A stretch of 64,000 bases of DNA, from positions 64,580,512-64,644,511 of the forward strand of contig JAVGWX010000009.1 in assembly GCA_036924085.1 (NCBI GenBank), in the 5' to 3' direction. The translations under genes were made by a program, and so were the position numbers. The notes under the pieces were generated by a model, which made no database searches, was not told the DNA's origin, and saw only the letters and a program-made list of their open reading frames with translations. This stretch comes from Ariolimax columbianus. Lineage: Eukaryota; Mollusca; Gastropoda; Stylommatophora; Arionidae. Positions 24,160 to 35,604 of the stretch are shown one piece after another; positions within the stretch are counted from its first letter, which is position 1; each line of letters begins with the position of its first letter.

Positions 24160-25500
24160 AATTGGGTGTCAGTGTCAATGGTAAGGTGGCAGTCTCAAAC
24201 ACATATAACAATGTTCTTAGATCAACTTGTATATTTAAAATACATTTTCCTTTCATGTTTATATATATATATATCATTATCATCATCATCATCATAGGTG
24301 TCTCAGTCTCTATAGACCATGCGCGTGGCGCCCGGTAAATTTTTTCCAGCTCTGTGTGTCGTATTGCGACACTGTCTGCTATGGCTGTAAAGGACGATCC
24401 GCGAGTGACAGACCCTGCCACAGATCGTACAACCATACTGAGGAGGCTGGCTTGTCTGGCTGTTCCTTGATCTCTTCAGTCTTTCTCTTTTTTCTGTAAC
24501 CAGAAGACCTCTACGAGCGTCAGCAGCCACTATGCCCCATCCAACTGACTGTCTCCAGATATAGCTCGATCCTGAGCAATTTCTTCCCAGCCCTCGGATG
24601 GGATGTCGCATGACTTCATATCCCTTTTGCATACGTCCTCGAATCGCAGTGTGGAACGGCCGATTCTTCTAACTCCAATAGCTAGCTGACCATAAATGAT
24701 ATCCTTTGGCAGCCTCTCATCGTCCATGCGATAAACATGTCCCAACCACCGTAGACGTCGCTGGCTCAACATCGAGTTCATGTTGGGAGTGTTTGCTCTC
24801 TGTAAGACCGTATTTTGTGACACTCTCTCTTGCCACCCAATCCTCAATATACGCCGTAGACACCTCACGGGAAAGGTGTTCAGCCGCCGTTCCTGATTAG
24901 TGTAAGTGCTCCAAGTCTCCCTTCCATACATGAGAGTGTCAAGAACGCTTGTCTGATAGACCCGGACCTTGGTGTAGTGAGACAGTACAGTGTTTTTCCA
25001 GACCCACTTCGTCAGGCGACCATGACGGTACTTGTCCTGCCAAACCTACTGTCTATCTCCTTCTCGAGCGAGAGAGTGTTGCTGATGACAGATCCCAGAT
25101 AAGTGAAACTGTTGACGACCTCCAGAGTGTCGCCATCAATATTTATGGATGGCGTAGTGGTAGTGCCCTGTGCGCAGACCTCTGTCTTTTCCAGACTTAT
25201 GGTGAGACCAAACTGCTTGCACCCCTCGGTGAATCTGTCTACCAGTCTCTGCAAAGGCTCCTCACTATTTGCCACCATAACTGCATCATCCGCAAATAGC
25301 ATCTCTCTAATGAGCACCATCCTCACCTTGGTCCTCGCATGCAGTCGGGACAGGTTACATAGCCGCCCATCTGATCTGGTGTGCAGATAAACACTGTCCA
25401 CAGATGTGTCATAAGCGTAGGATAGGAGTATGGAGAAGAAGATCCCAAAGAAGGTCGACGCGAAAACACATCCCTGCTTCACTCCACTCTTGATGGGAGA
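24160..25500 (-). pseudogene. LINE RT and zinc-finger tail, 5'-truncated
   Basis: It begins inside RT with SGVKQGCVFASTFFGIFF (about 25500). The catalytic FADDAVMVANSEEPLQRLVD follows at about 25290, then ISLEKTEVCAQG, YLGSVISNTLSLEKEID, and after a frame change ETWSTYTNQERRLNTFPVRC, LRWLGHVYRMDDERLPKDII and a CCHH finger (CTICGRVCHSRIVLYSHSRQ). The 3' end near 24295 (tgtctcagtctctatagacc) recurs at about 59845. The same family as 61100-63180, and better preserved. Confidence 0.88.
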
Positions 25501-25519
25501 AGAGTTTGAAGATGATCCG

Positions 25520-25920
25520 TCTGACAGAACATTTGTTGAAACATGACATATCGAGACTGGGAGATTTTCACATGTGCAATCAGCAGCATATCCGGGGCAT
25601 CCGATGACATGACTACATCCGCAACGTGGATCAGACCTTCACCCAATCACAGAAACACTTGACAGGCGCCAAGTTTCTTTGGTTGGTCATGTTGTACCTC
25701 TGGACCAGGAAATCCTTGCCCTCAAGATACTACACAAATCGTTCCTCAGCGCCTAACGTCTTCCCCCGACTGGCTGGAGGAGCAGAAAAGGCCGTCCCGG
25801 AAGAGTATGGCTTCAGCAAATATCAACTTCCTCCCCCGACCTGGGCGAGGTCTAGAACCCAGTTACAGCTGTGGGTCATGGACGCAACGGGCCTCGGACG
25901 CCTAGGTCAGGTCAGGTCAT
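25520..25920 (+). pseudogene. LINE thumb/tail fragment of another family
   Basis: The plus strand gives RQVSLVGHVVPLDQEILALK and RKGRPGRVWLQQIS near 25650-25830, the short-tail pattern of endonuclease-RT LINEs. Stops and frame changes are present. Confidence 0.55.
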
Positions 25921-25924
25921 CCCG

Positions 25925-26371
25925 TAACCGGTGAAGTTGGGGCACACATGAAGACATCCTCACAACACCACGACACCCTTCTCTGTCAGCGGCCGCTGTC
26001 TGTGCCTCTTCTGGTCGGAGATTGGTCCATTCTTTTATGGTGTCCTTCCACATCTTTGTGCGACGGTCTCTTCGTCGTCTGCTTTGCACCTTTCCGCGGA
26101 GGATCGTATTTGCAAGACCATTTGATCTCGATATGTGACCGTACCAAGCGAGTTTCCTTCTTTTGACAGTTGCCAAGAGGTCTTCAATAAGCCCTATGGC
26201 TGTTGTAATTCTATCTCGTATTTCCTCATTTGTAACCCGATCTTTGTACATGCCGTTTAAACGTCTTCGGAAACATTTCTTCTCCAAGGAATGTATCCTT
26301 CTCTGAAGGTCAGCTGTGACTGTCCATGTCTCACAAGCATAGATGAATATTGACAGGACCAGTTTACGCAT
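25925..26371 (-). pseudogene. RTE-like LINE C-terminus
   Basis: VLSIFIYACETWTVTADLQR, KDRVTNEEIRDRI, KLAWYGHISRSNGLANTILR, then WKDTIKEWTNLRPEEAQTAA match the tail of the 8205-10815 element. One open segment of 154 codons. Confidence 0.85.
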
Positions 26372-26414
26372 TAATCTGATTTTCTGATTTTCTTGTTCAG
26401 ACGCCTAAGCGAAC

Positions 26415-26632
26415 ATTATTATTATTATTATTATTATTACACACACACACGCACGCACGCACGCACACACACACACACACACACGCGCGCGCACGCACAC
26501 ACACACACACAGTCACACACACAGACACACACACAGACACACACACAGACACACACACACAGATACACACACAGACACACACACACAGACACACACACAC
26601 ACACCATATATATATATATATATATACATTTA
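26415..26632. repeat. (ATT)n-(CA)n-(CACAGA)n-(TA)n microsatellite
   Basis: A compound array at the 5' (high-coordinate) edge of the preceding LINE fragment. Confidence 0.95.
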
Positions 26633-26639
26633 TTTTTTT

Positions 26640-27225
26640 ATTTGTCTGTCGATGTATGCGCACGTATATGTGTATGTGTTAGTGTATATTCTCACTGTTT
26701 GGTGTATTATACATATTTATATGTGTGGGCATGTATGAATCACTGTACTTTTTCATCTGTTAACATTTGATAATATATGTATTTGTATAATGACATTGAT
26801 CATTGCTTGCTTGACCTACTCTCTCATAACTCGTATCACGTGATTCATACATTCCTGGCCAATGTCTGTCGCCTTAATTAGTGTTATATCTGTGATTCGT
26901 TAAGTGTATTCGGTTGTTTTCTGTCCTTGGCACAGCTTTGCGACCGTAACGTAGGCTACGTTTTGTTCATGTCTGTGCGATAACTAAGCCATACCTATAC
27001 ATTTGATTTGTCGACCAACAGCATACAACCATTTATGTTTCTTCTACGGCATTCGTTAAGAAAAGGAATATATGTCATAGTTCATAACTATCTAATTTTC
27101 AGTCCACTTGTGTCGTTAGACGTCGTGGGGGAGGTGTGGCATCCTTTGTTACATTAATTTTTTGGCAGGCAAAAATCAGCTGGTGACTTACAGGTCAATC
27201 CCAGTATCTATTTTCAAACGTTAGG
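26640..27225. other. Unassigned DNA
   Basis: Nothing recognised. Confidence 0.45.
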
Positions 27226-27279
27226 TTGGTAGCCCCTGGAGTTTAGGATTTGCCTTTATGGGACTGGTGGTGGTGGAAG

Positions 27280-27520
27280 CCTAAATTAGAGCAAGGTAGA
27301 CCCCCACAGCCTGTTAGGTGCCATCTATCTCGCTCAGCTAACCACATAGCCAAGACTTGATGTTATAGCCACACAGTACTCTTTTATGCGTCATATTCTC
27401 CGTAAGGCGAGAAACCCTAGAATAATTTGAAAAAATTTTAAACCTGAATTTTGCGCAAGCAGTGGCCGTTAAGCCTACTCTTTTCGATTTCCAACTGCCA
27501 AGGGATTGTTAACGTGCACG
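27280..27520 (+). repeat. Repeat D copy with downstream block
   Basis: gtagacccccacagcctgtt and ggtgccatctat match repeat D. aattttaaacctgaatttt and ttttcgatttccaactgcca match 16640-16720 and 17090-17150. Confidence 0.6.
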
Positions 27521-27589
27521 CCACTGGGCACGGGTGTCCGATCTCACTACTCAGTGATCAGGGGACAATTTATATCCACGTGAAAAAAA

Positions 27590-27905
27590 TCTTGGTCTCC
27601 ACCGTGATTCGAACCCTCGACGTCCAGCACCCGAAGTGAACACAGTACCTCGAAGAAGTTCACAACGAGGATACGATATCTGCGCCTTTCGGCCGACACA
27701 CCCGATTTCAGCTGGCGTTTTTTAGTATGTAGTTTGCTCTCCTAGTGCGATCCCTATCCCCTGGCCAGACCACACTAGTGACTAATCTCTCGTCTGTTTC
27801 CAGGACAACAATGTGGGCGGAATCAGCTCTTAGTTAGTTGTGGTTCTCTGATGCAAACAGTCAGTTATGAGTCGCTGGCTTCTATCAGTTCATGCACAGC
27901 TGCAT
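27590..27905 (-). repeat. Old SINE-A copy with tRNA-like box beside it
   Basis: On the minus strand it starts at the tgcatgaactgatagaagcc head and runs through gtcctggaaacag and gaaaggcgcagatatcgtat. Beyond its end, 27600-27625 contains gagggttcgaatcacggtgg, a B-box match that may belong to a separate tRNA-derived SINE. Confidence 0.65.
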
Positions 27906-28465
27906 CTTGACTCTATATATAGTTTTGTATGAGTTTGTGTAAGTATCTAAATGTACTCCCTCCGTCATTCTTCATCCAAACACCTGTACTGTTATCCCAA
28001 TTTGGTTTGTTATTATTACTATAATAACATATTATTTCAGTTTAATTCTTCTAATTTGAGGTTTATTCTAAACTAGGTAATAATAAACGAGACCACGGTT
28101 ACGTTACAGCAAGTCACACATTTACCACACGCAACAAAACACGCGTCACAAAACTTATCAACCTGTCTGTGTAACATTACATGGTTTCGGTTTACAGTAT
28201 TAGTAAGATCTGTTTCAAATTACTGAACATTACTGGAGCCAGAACACAGCGCAGGAGACTACCATCAACAGTTATATCCAGTCCTGGCTTTCATTGTCCA
28301 ATTAGCATTCATTGTTAGACTATTACTCAGCATTGAGCTCGGTAAAAACACGAAACGAAATATACGGTGATTTGCAAGCGTTGTTTTTTGTTTTATCAGT
28401 CCTCCCGTCAAACTGTCCTTGATAGTATGCCATTAACGTTAGTATCAAGTTTTATTACAGTTAGT
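27906..28465. other. Unassigned AT-rich DNA
   Basis: Nothing recognised. Confidence 0.45.
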
Positions 28466-28786
28466 TTTCTTTTCAGATATACCGTTGAGCGACATTGGAA
28501 GCTTAAGTCGTTAGTCCTAAGCCAAGGGCCTTGCGTCTGTCGTTGTCAGAGTGGGTCGTTGCACAATCACTCTAATGTCATCTATTAACCTGTCTCACAG
28601 TCGCCATTTTGTCATGTGGCCACATCTACCAGGGTTGAAAGTCCTCAGCGGAATTTGGTTGGAGTACATTCTCATGAGATGACCGAACCAGGGGAAATGT
28701 ACTCCACACAAGAGGTTGTGGCGATCATACTTCGAATGTCTTCGTTTCAAATTATGTCTGTCCTGGTAGCACCGATGACCTTCTTC

Positions 28787-29425
28787 AAACACTTCATTTG
28801 GAATCAAGATGTTGAGCAGCGCATGAGCTGCAGTAGTCAGCGACCCATAGCTGACTGCTAGCGTCAGAGCCAGCGAACCAGAGCTGCCAAGACCCTTCTA
28901 CACCTCCACGCGGTGATCCTGGATAACAGGCTGCAGCAGGGCAGACTGGGTAAGGAGAAGGGGTTGAAGGGGAACGATAACCCGGCACTCAAAAAATGTC
29001 TGCTGAAGTCGGATGTGTCGGACCTGCAGGTGCAAATATCGAAGTTAAGCTGTAAACTACGACACAGCGCTTTTCGTTCTTCTGAGTACATACTCTTACT
29101 TGCAAATTCCTTTTCAGAGCTTGGTAGCGGGAGATTGAGAACGTTCAGGGCTTGGTAGCGGGAGATTGAGACCGGTCAGGGCTTTGTGGCGGGAGATTGA
29201 GAACGTTCAGGGCTTGGTAGCGGGAGATTGAGAACGTTCAGGGCTTGGTAGCGGGAGATTGAGACCGGTCAGGGCTTGGTAGCGGGAGATTGAGAACGTT
29301 CAGGGCTTTGTAGCGGGAGATTGAGAACGTTCAGGGCTTGGTAGCGGGAGATTGAGACCGGTCAGGGCTTGGTAGCGGGAGATTGAGAACGAATGAAGAC
29401 GAAGAAGAAGGAAAGCACTCCATTT
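28787..29425 (+). mobile_element. SINE-A with expanded tail, inserted in a LINE
   Basis: The body 28800-29114 matches the 15553-15893 copy. The end carries a 31-bp minisatellite and then acgaagaagaagg. Target copies are aaacacttcattt at 28787-28799 and aaagcactccattt at 29412-29425, with mutations. The related empty site is visible in the LINE tail at about 31220-31240. Confidence 0.85.
29115..29393. repeat. 31-bp minisatellite, 9 units, in the SINE-A tail
   Basis: Units cagggcttggtagcgggaga plus ttgagaacgtt start at 29115, 29146, 29177 and so on to 29363. The same sequence is single-copy in the other SINE-A copies. Two variants (gaacgtt and gaccggt) alternate as gaacgtt, gaccggt, gaacgtt, gaacgtt, suggesting later duplication of multi-unit blocks. 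Confidence 0.95.
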
Positions 29426-29504
29426 CAGACGTCGAAATTCTGCTTTCACTTGCCTCGGACAGAGGCCATGTATTACACTAATAGCACCTCCTATCATAAA
29501 TAAG

Positions 29505-30265
29505 AGTATACCTTTTATCGGTTGTTGCCTTTTTTATCAAATTAATGCTCGGTTGTTAGCAGTGGTGAAAGCTGGAAAGTCATAGCAAATGCTTTCTGAC
29601 ACCTAGTCTGTATGTTATAATCCCAGATTCCTGAGTTCGTGTGCCTGCTGAAGAGCAATAACATGCACGTGTTATTGTAATGGCCCAGCTGTTACACTGA
29701 CAATTACAGTTCCACCTGAAGTAAAATTAAGCTTGGCATAACATCAAGAGAACGTGAGGTTTAGATGTGTACAGATGTGTACTCACTTATTTTCTTACGT
29801 CTGAACCCACTTGTGAAGTGAAACATCGAAAGGATCTGCAGATACATTTCTTGGGCCAAGTGTGTTGCCCTGTTCGTTGTAAGCTGGTGTTCCTTAGTGT
29901 TTATGTTATGTTGTCTATCTATCTAGTATGTGTCTCTCCTCGTGTCCTGTTCTTCTTGTGATAGTTGATAATGTTGTATTGTCACGACTAGACGGATTCA
30001 TCTTAATTTATATCTGGAAATGTATTCAACATAAAGAATAGCTGCATCAAATATTTCTGTTGCCAACATTTTATTATTCTTTCTCCTGGTGATGTTATTG
30101 GCGTTCGTTAAACATTTTATTTCACGTATTTTTCTCTGCAATGCCATCGGTAAGACAAAGTCTGAAATTGATAGCAGCGAGTTAGTATACATTTACCGTT
30201 TATCATTTACTGTTGCCTCATCAAGTTGATGTTTGCGTGTGTAAGTAACTGGCATCCATTTTCAA
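29505..30265. other. Unassigned DNA
   Basis: Nothing recognised. A TTC-rich tract follows at about 30270-30375. Confidence 0.45.
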
Positions 30266-30387
30266 TATATCTCTTCTTCTTCTTATTCCTCCTATTCTTC
30301 TTATTCTTCTCCTCTCCTCTTCTTATTATTGTTCCTCTTCTTCTTTTTCATTTTCATGTTCTTCTTTCTTCTTTTTTTTATGTTCAG

Positions 30388-30506
30388 GTATCTGGTTAAG
30401 CTGGACCTGCAGTTGCTTGGCAGGACGAAGTTCACAGTATTCTCCGGGTATGGACGGCAGCCCCGTAGCTTCCGCATCGGCTCCGCTCTGGGACAGGTTT
30501 GGCGTC
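30388..30506 (+). other. Possible exon, unknown gene
   Basis: A 119-bp, visibly GC-richer block follows a long pyrimidine tract ending ttatgttcag (AG at 30386-30387) and ends at a strong donor (gtc|gtaagt, GT at 30507-30508). Two frames are open: one starts ATC TGG TTA AGC and is Ser/Pro/Gly-rich, the other starts YLVKLDLQLLGRTKF. Neither is recognised, and I found no repeat copy in the window. A chance splice-site pair or an unseen transposon is quite possible. Confidence 0.25.
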
Positions 30507-30879
30507 GTAAGTGTCTGTGGGCCTGGCAGTCTTGTAGGTCATGTTCAGGAGTCTGGGTTCTCTTTACACATTTTATTTATCAAACTATTCATTTTCCGCA
30601 AAAATGCGTCAGTGTATTTTAACTCTTAGACCTGTTTATAATTTCGATATTGTTTAGCTTTTAGTTAGTTGTCTTTCAACTTATGCTGTTGAGCGGCGTG
30701 GGGAGTGTAACTCTTTCCCTCCAGAATATTTTAGACCTCCGTAGACATTTATTGTATCATTGTAAACTTCTACTAAGAAGTGCAGGTACTTTTATACATT
30801 TAAGAACACTTGCAATAGAGAACATTTAAAGTACAGTTTATGTACGACAATTGGCGAAGCTAATGTTTCAGCTTTATAA

Positions 30880-31330
30880 CATTGTAGGAAGATTTGTGAG
30901 CCGGTATATCGGCTCTACGGAGTGAATCAGTTGTCTAACCTGCATCATGTGCGTTGCATCGGTCAATGTGAGTCCTTGTCGCTGCACAATCACTCTATCA
31001 TCTATCAACCTGCCTCGGGACCGCCTCCAAATCATATAGCTAGATTTACCAGTATTGTAAGCCATCAGTGGACATTGATGAGGGTGCATTCACATGAGAT
31101 GATCAAACCAACTTATTTTCTACCTGGAAATGTATTCGACACAAGAAGTAGTGCCGACCATACTTCGAATGTCGTTTTTCCACATTCTGTCTCTGCTGTT
31201 AACACCGATAACCTTCCTCAAACACTTTATTTCACGTCCAAATTCTGCTCTCACGCGCCCATGGCAGCGGCCATGTTTGGAACTGGTAACACAGCGTCTG
31301 CATAAATATACTGTTTATCAGCTATTGCTT
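30880..31330 (-). pseudogene. LINE C-terminal tail, 'LMRM' type
   Basis: The minus strand gives RVRAEFGREIKCLRKVIGVN, then HLM and QCPLMAYN, then RLIDDRVIVQRQGLTLTDA. It aligns with 28470-29500 and 45960-46390 and shows the site occupied by SINE-A in the former. Confidence 0.7.
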
Positions 31331-31403
31331 TGTTGCTAAACTAATGCTCGGGTGTCTAAGCAGTCGCGACAGATGATATTGTTTACACGTATATCGAAGG
31401 ACA

Positions 31404-31639
31404 TGGTGTTCTGCTTTGTGGTATTCCGTGGCGAAGTGGTTAAGCCGTCGTCCTCGTGATCATGTGGTGTGGGTTCGGGCAGGGCCACAGGGGTCGGGCA
31501 GCTCGAGACGAGAGAGTGAGGATAAAAAGTAGCGCAGTAAATATAGCGCTAGAAAATTAATTATTTCATCATCGTCTAAGATGGAAGGCGGTCTTTGTAT
31601 TTTTATTTATTTATTTTGTTTTGTTTTGGTGTTCTGCTT
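31404..31639 (+). mobile_element. tRNA-derived SINE (SINE-T1), 13-bp TSD
   Basis: Perfect duplications tggtgttctgctt at 31404-31416 and 31627-31639 bracket a 210-bp element. The A-box region is ccgtggcgaagtggttaagc. The B-box region is ggttcgggca, weakened. The body gctcgagacgagagagtgag, then gtagcgcagt and tcatcatcgtctaagatg, is shared with 40796-41065. The tail is T/G-rich. Confidence 0.85.
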
Positions 31640-31824
31640 CTCTTCCTCAATTGATGTGCTGATATTCGTACTATACCTTCAATAGACTGTGTAAAGTGAA
31701 TTCATATGATTTTGCAGGCTATAGTTCCAGTATTGAGTTGGTTTCTTGTATTTCTGTATTGGATTCTACTTTCGATGTTCCAATTGGCGGCTTCTATTTT
31801 TTTATATGTAAATATTTAATTCTA

Positions 31825-32128
31825 CTCCTTCTTCTTCGACGCTCGTTCTCAAACTGTCGCTATCAAGCACTGACAAGGGGTTTGCAAGTAGCAGAATATA
31901 GTCCGGAGAACAGAATGCGTTGTCTCGGAGTTTACATCTTGAATGCGATATTTGCACATTTTGGTCTGACACATCCGACATCATTTTATGTAAGGGTCTG
32001 CTTCCTCCTGCATTTTCTAAGGGTTTGCTTCCCCGGGGTAACGACCGGTGCTGTGATGGGGATCGAACCCAGCACCTTCGGATTGTGAGCCGTGCCACTT
32101 AACCACTAGGCCACACTGTCCCCCAATA
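31825..32128 (-). mobile_element. SINE with tRNA head joined to a SINE-A tail
   Basis: Read on the minus strand, 32125-32045 is tRNA-like: A box tggcctagtggttaagtgg and B box ggttcgatcccc. The following body (gatgtcggatgtgtcagacc, gcaaatatcgcattc, gtaaactccgagacaacgca, ctacttgcaaa, gttctcaaact reversed) is the 3' half of SINE-A. It ends in a (GAA)n tail at about 31825. The tRNA head is absent from the young SINE-A copies. Confidence 0.75.
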
Positions 32129-32399
32129 CTAAGGATGAAATCATACATCCATTTTTTAGTACTGCTGTTATTTGAATATCATCAATAATCCCATCAGTCT
32201 GTCTGGAGAAACTCTGCCCATGCAAAATTCTTTGATATAGCAATAAATGAGACAAACATGATAGTGTCATGATGTCTAAAACCCACCCCACCGTTAAAAT
32301 ATCCCATAATTATCAAAGCTTCACCTGCCGTTAGAAAAAGCGCAGCTGCTGAAATTGAACGGAAGAAACAGGATAACGACCTTAAAGACCCATTGTTTG

Positions 32400-32560
32400 G
32401 ACACTATGATCAGATCATCATCACGTAACATGTCCTTTGTAGGACGTCGCTCCCATCACAGTCTGTCTGAAAGAAACTCGTTCCCTTGCCAAAACACCAG
32501 CTTCCGCCACTGTCATACTCAGGTATTCCTGGATATCTTGGTGCCATCACAAGACTCAAA
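32400..32560 (-). pseudogene. LINE 3' fragment (RTE-like)
   Basis: Inverted match to 6190-6330: ccaagatatccaggaatacc, ggcaagggaacgagtttctt, ggagcgacgtcctacaaagg. Confidence 0.8.
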
Positions 32561-32636
32561 TTCAGGCATAGTTTCCTTAAATCAACAAAGCCCATACAAT
32601 CAAACATAAAGTCATCGCATTGAATTATGGCACAAA

Positions 32637-32960
32637 ATGATACAGGACCCAGGGATCGGGCTTCAGGTGGAACCTGCCCCTGGACATCACTTTCTTTTCT
32701 CAGTTTTGAAGACAGTAAATAGACTTCGAACTAGCTTACCGCGATGTAGGAAGAATATGAAGAAATGGGCTCTCTCACTAGGCGATACATGTGACTGCGG
32801 TGGGGTACAAGATCCAGGTCATCTGATGATTTGTCCCAACTTTCTGGATACACGTGACAAGAGCAATACGTTGAAGATGAATTGACAGAGCAATTCAAGT
32901 CGCTGAACACTGGATGAACGCTATATAAAGTGGTGCTTGGACAGGAGAAGTAAGTCCCAT
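32637..32960 (+). pseudogene. LINE Cys/His tail fragment
   Basis: FSVLKTVNRLRTSLPRCRKN, KKWALSLGDTCDCGGVQDPG and HLMICPNFLD form the C-terminal CxC...H...C tail of LINE proteins. The frame stops near 32885. A related copy is at 19125-19325. Confidence 0.75.
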
Positions 32961-33029
32961 CAGTCATTGTTATCATTACATTGTAATTCATGTAATACAG
33001 CGCCCTTACATTATCTAATAGTGTTGGAG

Positions 33030-33270
33030 TTGCAGTGGCCCTAAGAGTTGTGAGCTGGCTTACAATCTCAACGTATCAGGTTCAAATCACATCGTGCTCG
33101 GTTTGAGAGATCGGACATGTCGGGGGTTTTTCCATGGTGTGATCGCTTCTTCCTGCCAACCCAGCTGTAAATGGATACCTTCTAATTTCGGAGCTACGGC
33201 GTTTGTGCTCTGTCGTGTCGTAATTTACAGCAAAGAGGAACTGAGTACACGCGAGGGCCCTATGGTGCAA
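33030..33270 (+). mobile_element. tRNA-derived SINE, degraded
   Basis: The head gtggccctaagagttgtgag, then caggttcaaatcac gives A- and B-box-like spacing. It is followed by the ccaacccagctgtaaatgga core shared with 56272-56535. Confidence 0.6.
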
Positions 33271-33279
33271 TGAAGTCTC

Positions 33280-34150
33280 TTCTATAAACGATTTTCCTTT
33301 TTTCCTCCACATACACATACACATACACCACACACGTACATACACACATACATACGCAAGAAAAGGTTAATTGACGCACTCAATATAGCTAATGTGTCGA
33401 CTTTCAAACTTTCCTATATCGTCGTAGAGCTGACATTTCGGCCCCCAATTTGTCTTACATTGCCGTAATGCTGATATAAAGGCGTGAACGGTTGCCATGC
33501 TTATACGTAAACTCTCCTCTATTTAAATACATTTCTAAATCTATAAATGCAACTGTACTTCCTAGTGGTAGTTTTACATTGCAAGAATAAATATGTTTAG
33601 AGGTCTAAAGTACACTGGAGTGAATGAGAAACAAAGAAACAAATTAAATGTAGCTGTATTACCATGTCTTCATCATTCTTTATTTGTTTCACAATGAGCA
33701 CGGCTATACTTGTAAAAGATTTCCTATGCAAGGAGTCATACTTCAGAGCCTGTCTATGTTTTTTATATTTTAAGTGATGGTTTGAGTGATGATTTGTTGT
33801 ACATGATAATGAGGTGGTGGGCGAAGGGTAGCATCAGGAACAGGTGAAACTTATTGCTAAATAATACCCACTGTGTCACAGAAGTCTGGTCAACGAGGTG
33901 GGAATAAACACTGTACTCCTCGTAGGAGTCAGCTTACTGAGAAGTCACCCACCACCAAAGATACATAGTAAAGAGTTGAATCAACTCACTGCGATTCGCT
34001 TCCACATTCTATTTACGATTCTATTTAATCGTCTTCTATGACATGAATAGTAAGATGGAGGTCAATAGTTAGTGACTACAAGAACTACAACTAATAATAC
34101 CGCATAGATTAGATCAAACATTAAGGTCAAAATAAAGAGGTTCTCTTCTG
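33280..34150. other. Unassigned DNA
   Basis: Imperfect (CATA)n at about 33300-33360. Otherwise nothing recognised. Confidence 0.45.
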
Positions 34151-34489
34151 TCAAACTGCCCAAATAGGCGCTCTTCTTCTAATTCCCAGTAAAAATGGTT
34201 GATAACTTCTGTTATTTCTGTATGGTACATCAACTGCTGTTTCAAATCTGATGGCTTCTCCGAACTCAGCATACATTTGACCAATGTGAATCGATAAGTA
34301 CGAAATACAATGAGTTGGAGAGTCTTCTAAACGAAATGGGTTAGACAGCACTGTTAGTCGCTTCTTACATTTACACACCAATGTTGCATTTTGCGGAAAT
34401 GGTGTTAGGCCTATATTTTTGTACACATGGCACACTAGGGGAGGGGGGGGGCGGCCCGCCAGCATCACGTTGGCCCCGTTTACTTTCAA

Positions 34490-34645
34490 AACTTGTTCTG
34501 GTATCAACCTTTTGTGGCTGGGTCGATTCAGGCAGTCATTTCCGATCAAAATATATTCCCCACCAAGTTGGAATTAAACCTAGATCGCTCTGCAGCGAAG
34601 ACAGTGCATTAGTAAATCGGCCACAAACGACTCCTTAGTGTGACA
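34490..34645 (-). mobile_element. tRNA-derived SINE head, degraded
   Basis: The minus strand reads gtcgtttgtggccgatttac, then gagcgatctaggtttaattcc, which fits degraded A and B boxes about 40 bp apart. A G9 run with neighbouring GC-rich sequence lies at about 34440-34460. Confidence 0.45.
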
Positions 34646-35374
34646 ATTGTCCTTTTTCGTCTCCGTCATAAAGAGCGTGTTCACTGAATCATAAGATCAT
34701 ACAATGAGGCAAACTTCACTGTCACCACTCTTCTACCCTGTGAGTATAGAGGTAACTGTATATACTTGCAATAGAGTGTGCAAGCAAACAGGTGATTGTC
34801 TTGTTGTGTCTTTGCATGATGGAAGGGCCATCTCATTTATGGCTCTCATGCAGACCACCATGGGAAATAATTTCATTAGCTTTATAATTTTTGTTCGTAC
34901 AGTTTGATCGTTTCGATTTATAGCTGCCAATGGTTTGTTTTACACGCATATTGTCTACAAGGGACCTCCGAGTTTATCGTCCGTATCCGAAAGACTATGC
35001 AGTTCTATCTTGCCTCCATTGAGACTAAGAGACGCTTGAAACTTGCGGGATTTGAACACACTCCCCCCCCCCCCACCCCCCACCGTTTCGCTGTACCGTT
35101 CGTTTCTTGGGAGAGGAGCACCTTAAAACCCCCACTCAGTGATGCTAAAATACAGTAGGCAATGTACAGATTAGCTTTACAGAATTACAAGAGATATTCA
35201 CACGTACTGTATTTGAAAAAAGCCACTTCATTGAACACACAAAAAAAAAGAATGGGGGAATGTTACAAGTTAAACCTTTAGGAAGAGAACATCAACAAAT
35301 AGAGGATGTGCCATTTTTGCAAGCTTTGTGGTGATAAAAAAAGTTCAGATGGTCCCCTAACTGACATTACAGTT

Positions 35375-35600
35375 GAAGATAAAGCATTAGAGGTCTCACT
35401 GTGCTTGGTGTATCGTGTCTATTTCTCTTCCTAACCACAAGGTCACATTTAAAACTGGTTAGACTAGCGCACCAACACGGAATAAAACCTGTTTCATTGA
35501 CACAAATGATTAGCACTCTAACCGCCAACCATTCAGACGTAAGGGTTATTGGCTTTCCGTGATTTATTATGTTACCTTTAGGGCCACATAGCAATTGATC
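35375..35600 (-). mobile_element. tRNA-derived SINE, degraded
   Basis: The minus strand has gaatggttggcggttagagt (A box) and caggttttattccgtg (B box) at tRNA-like spacing. The 3' part is not recognised. Confidence 0.5.
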
Positions 35601-35604
35601 AACA

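Larger units (their letters stand above)
28470..29500 (-). pseudogene. LINE tail split by a SINE-A insertion
   Basis: Two halves (29500-29412 and 28799-28470) join to give a tail like those at 30880-31330 and 45960-46390: PRQVKAEFRRLKW, then NEVFEEGHRCYQDRHNLKRR, WFGHLMRMYSNQIPL and traces of the WIDDI block. SINE-A lies between, flanked by a duplicated target. Confidence 0.8.

Noticed and set aside
26393..26770. His/Thr-rich and Val/Cys-rich open frames
   Set aside because: (CA)n compound microsatellite.
31425..31480. tRNA gene on the plus strand
   Set aside because: It is a SINE head with a 13-bp TSD and a shared body at 40.8 kb.
34151..34549. 132-codon minus-strand frame
   Set aside because: No recognised motif, no splice signals of note, and it overlaps a SINE head and a G-run; treated as chance.
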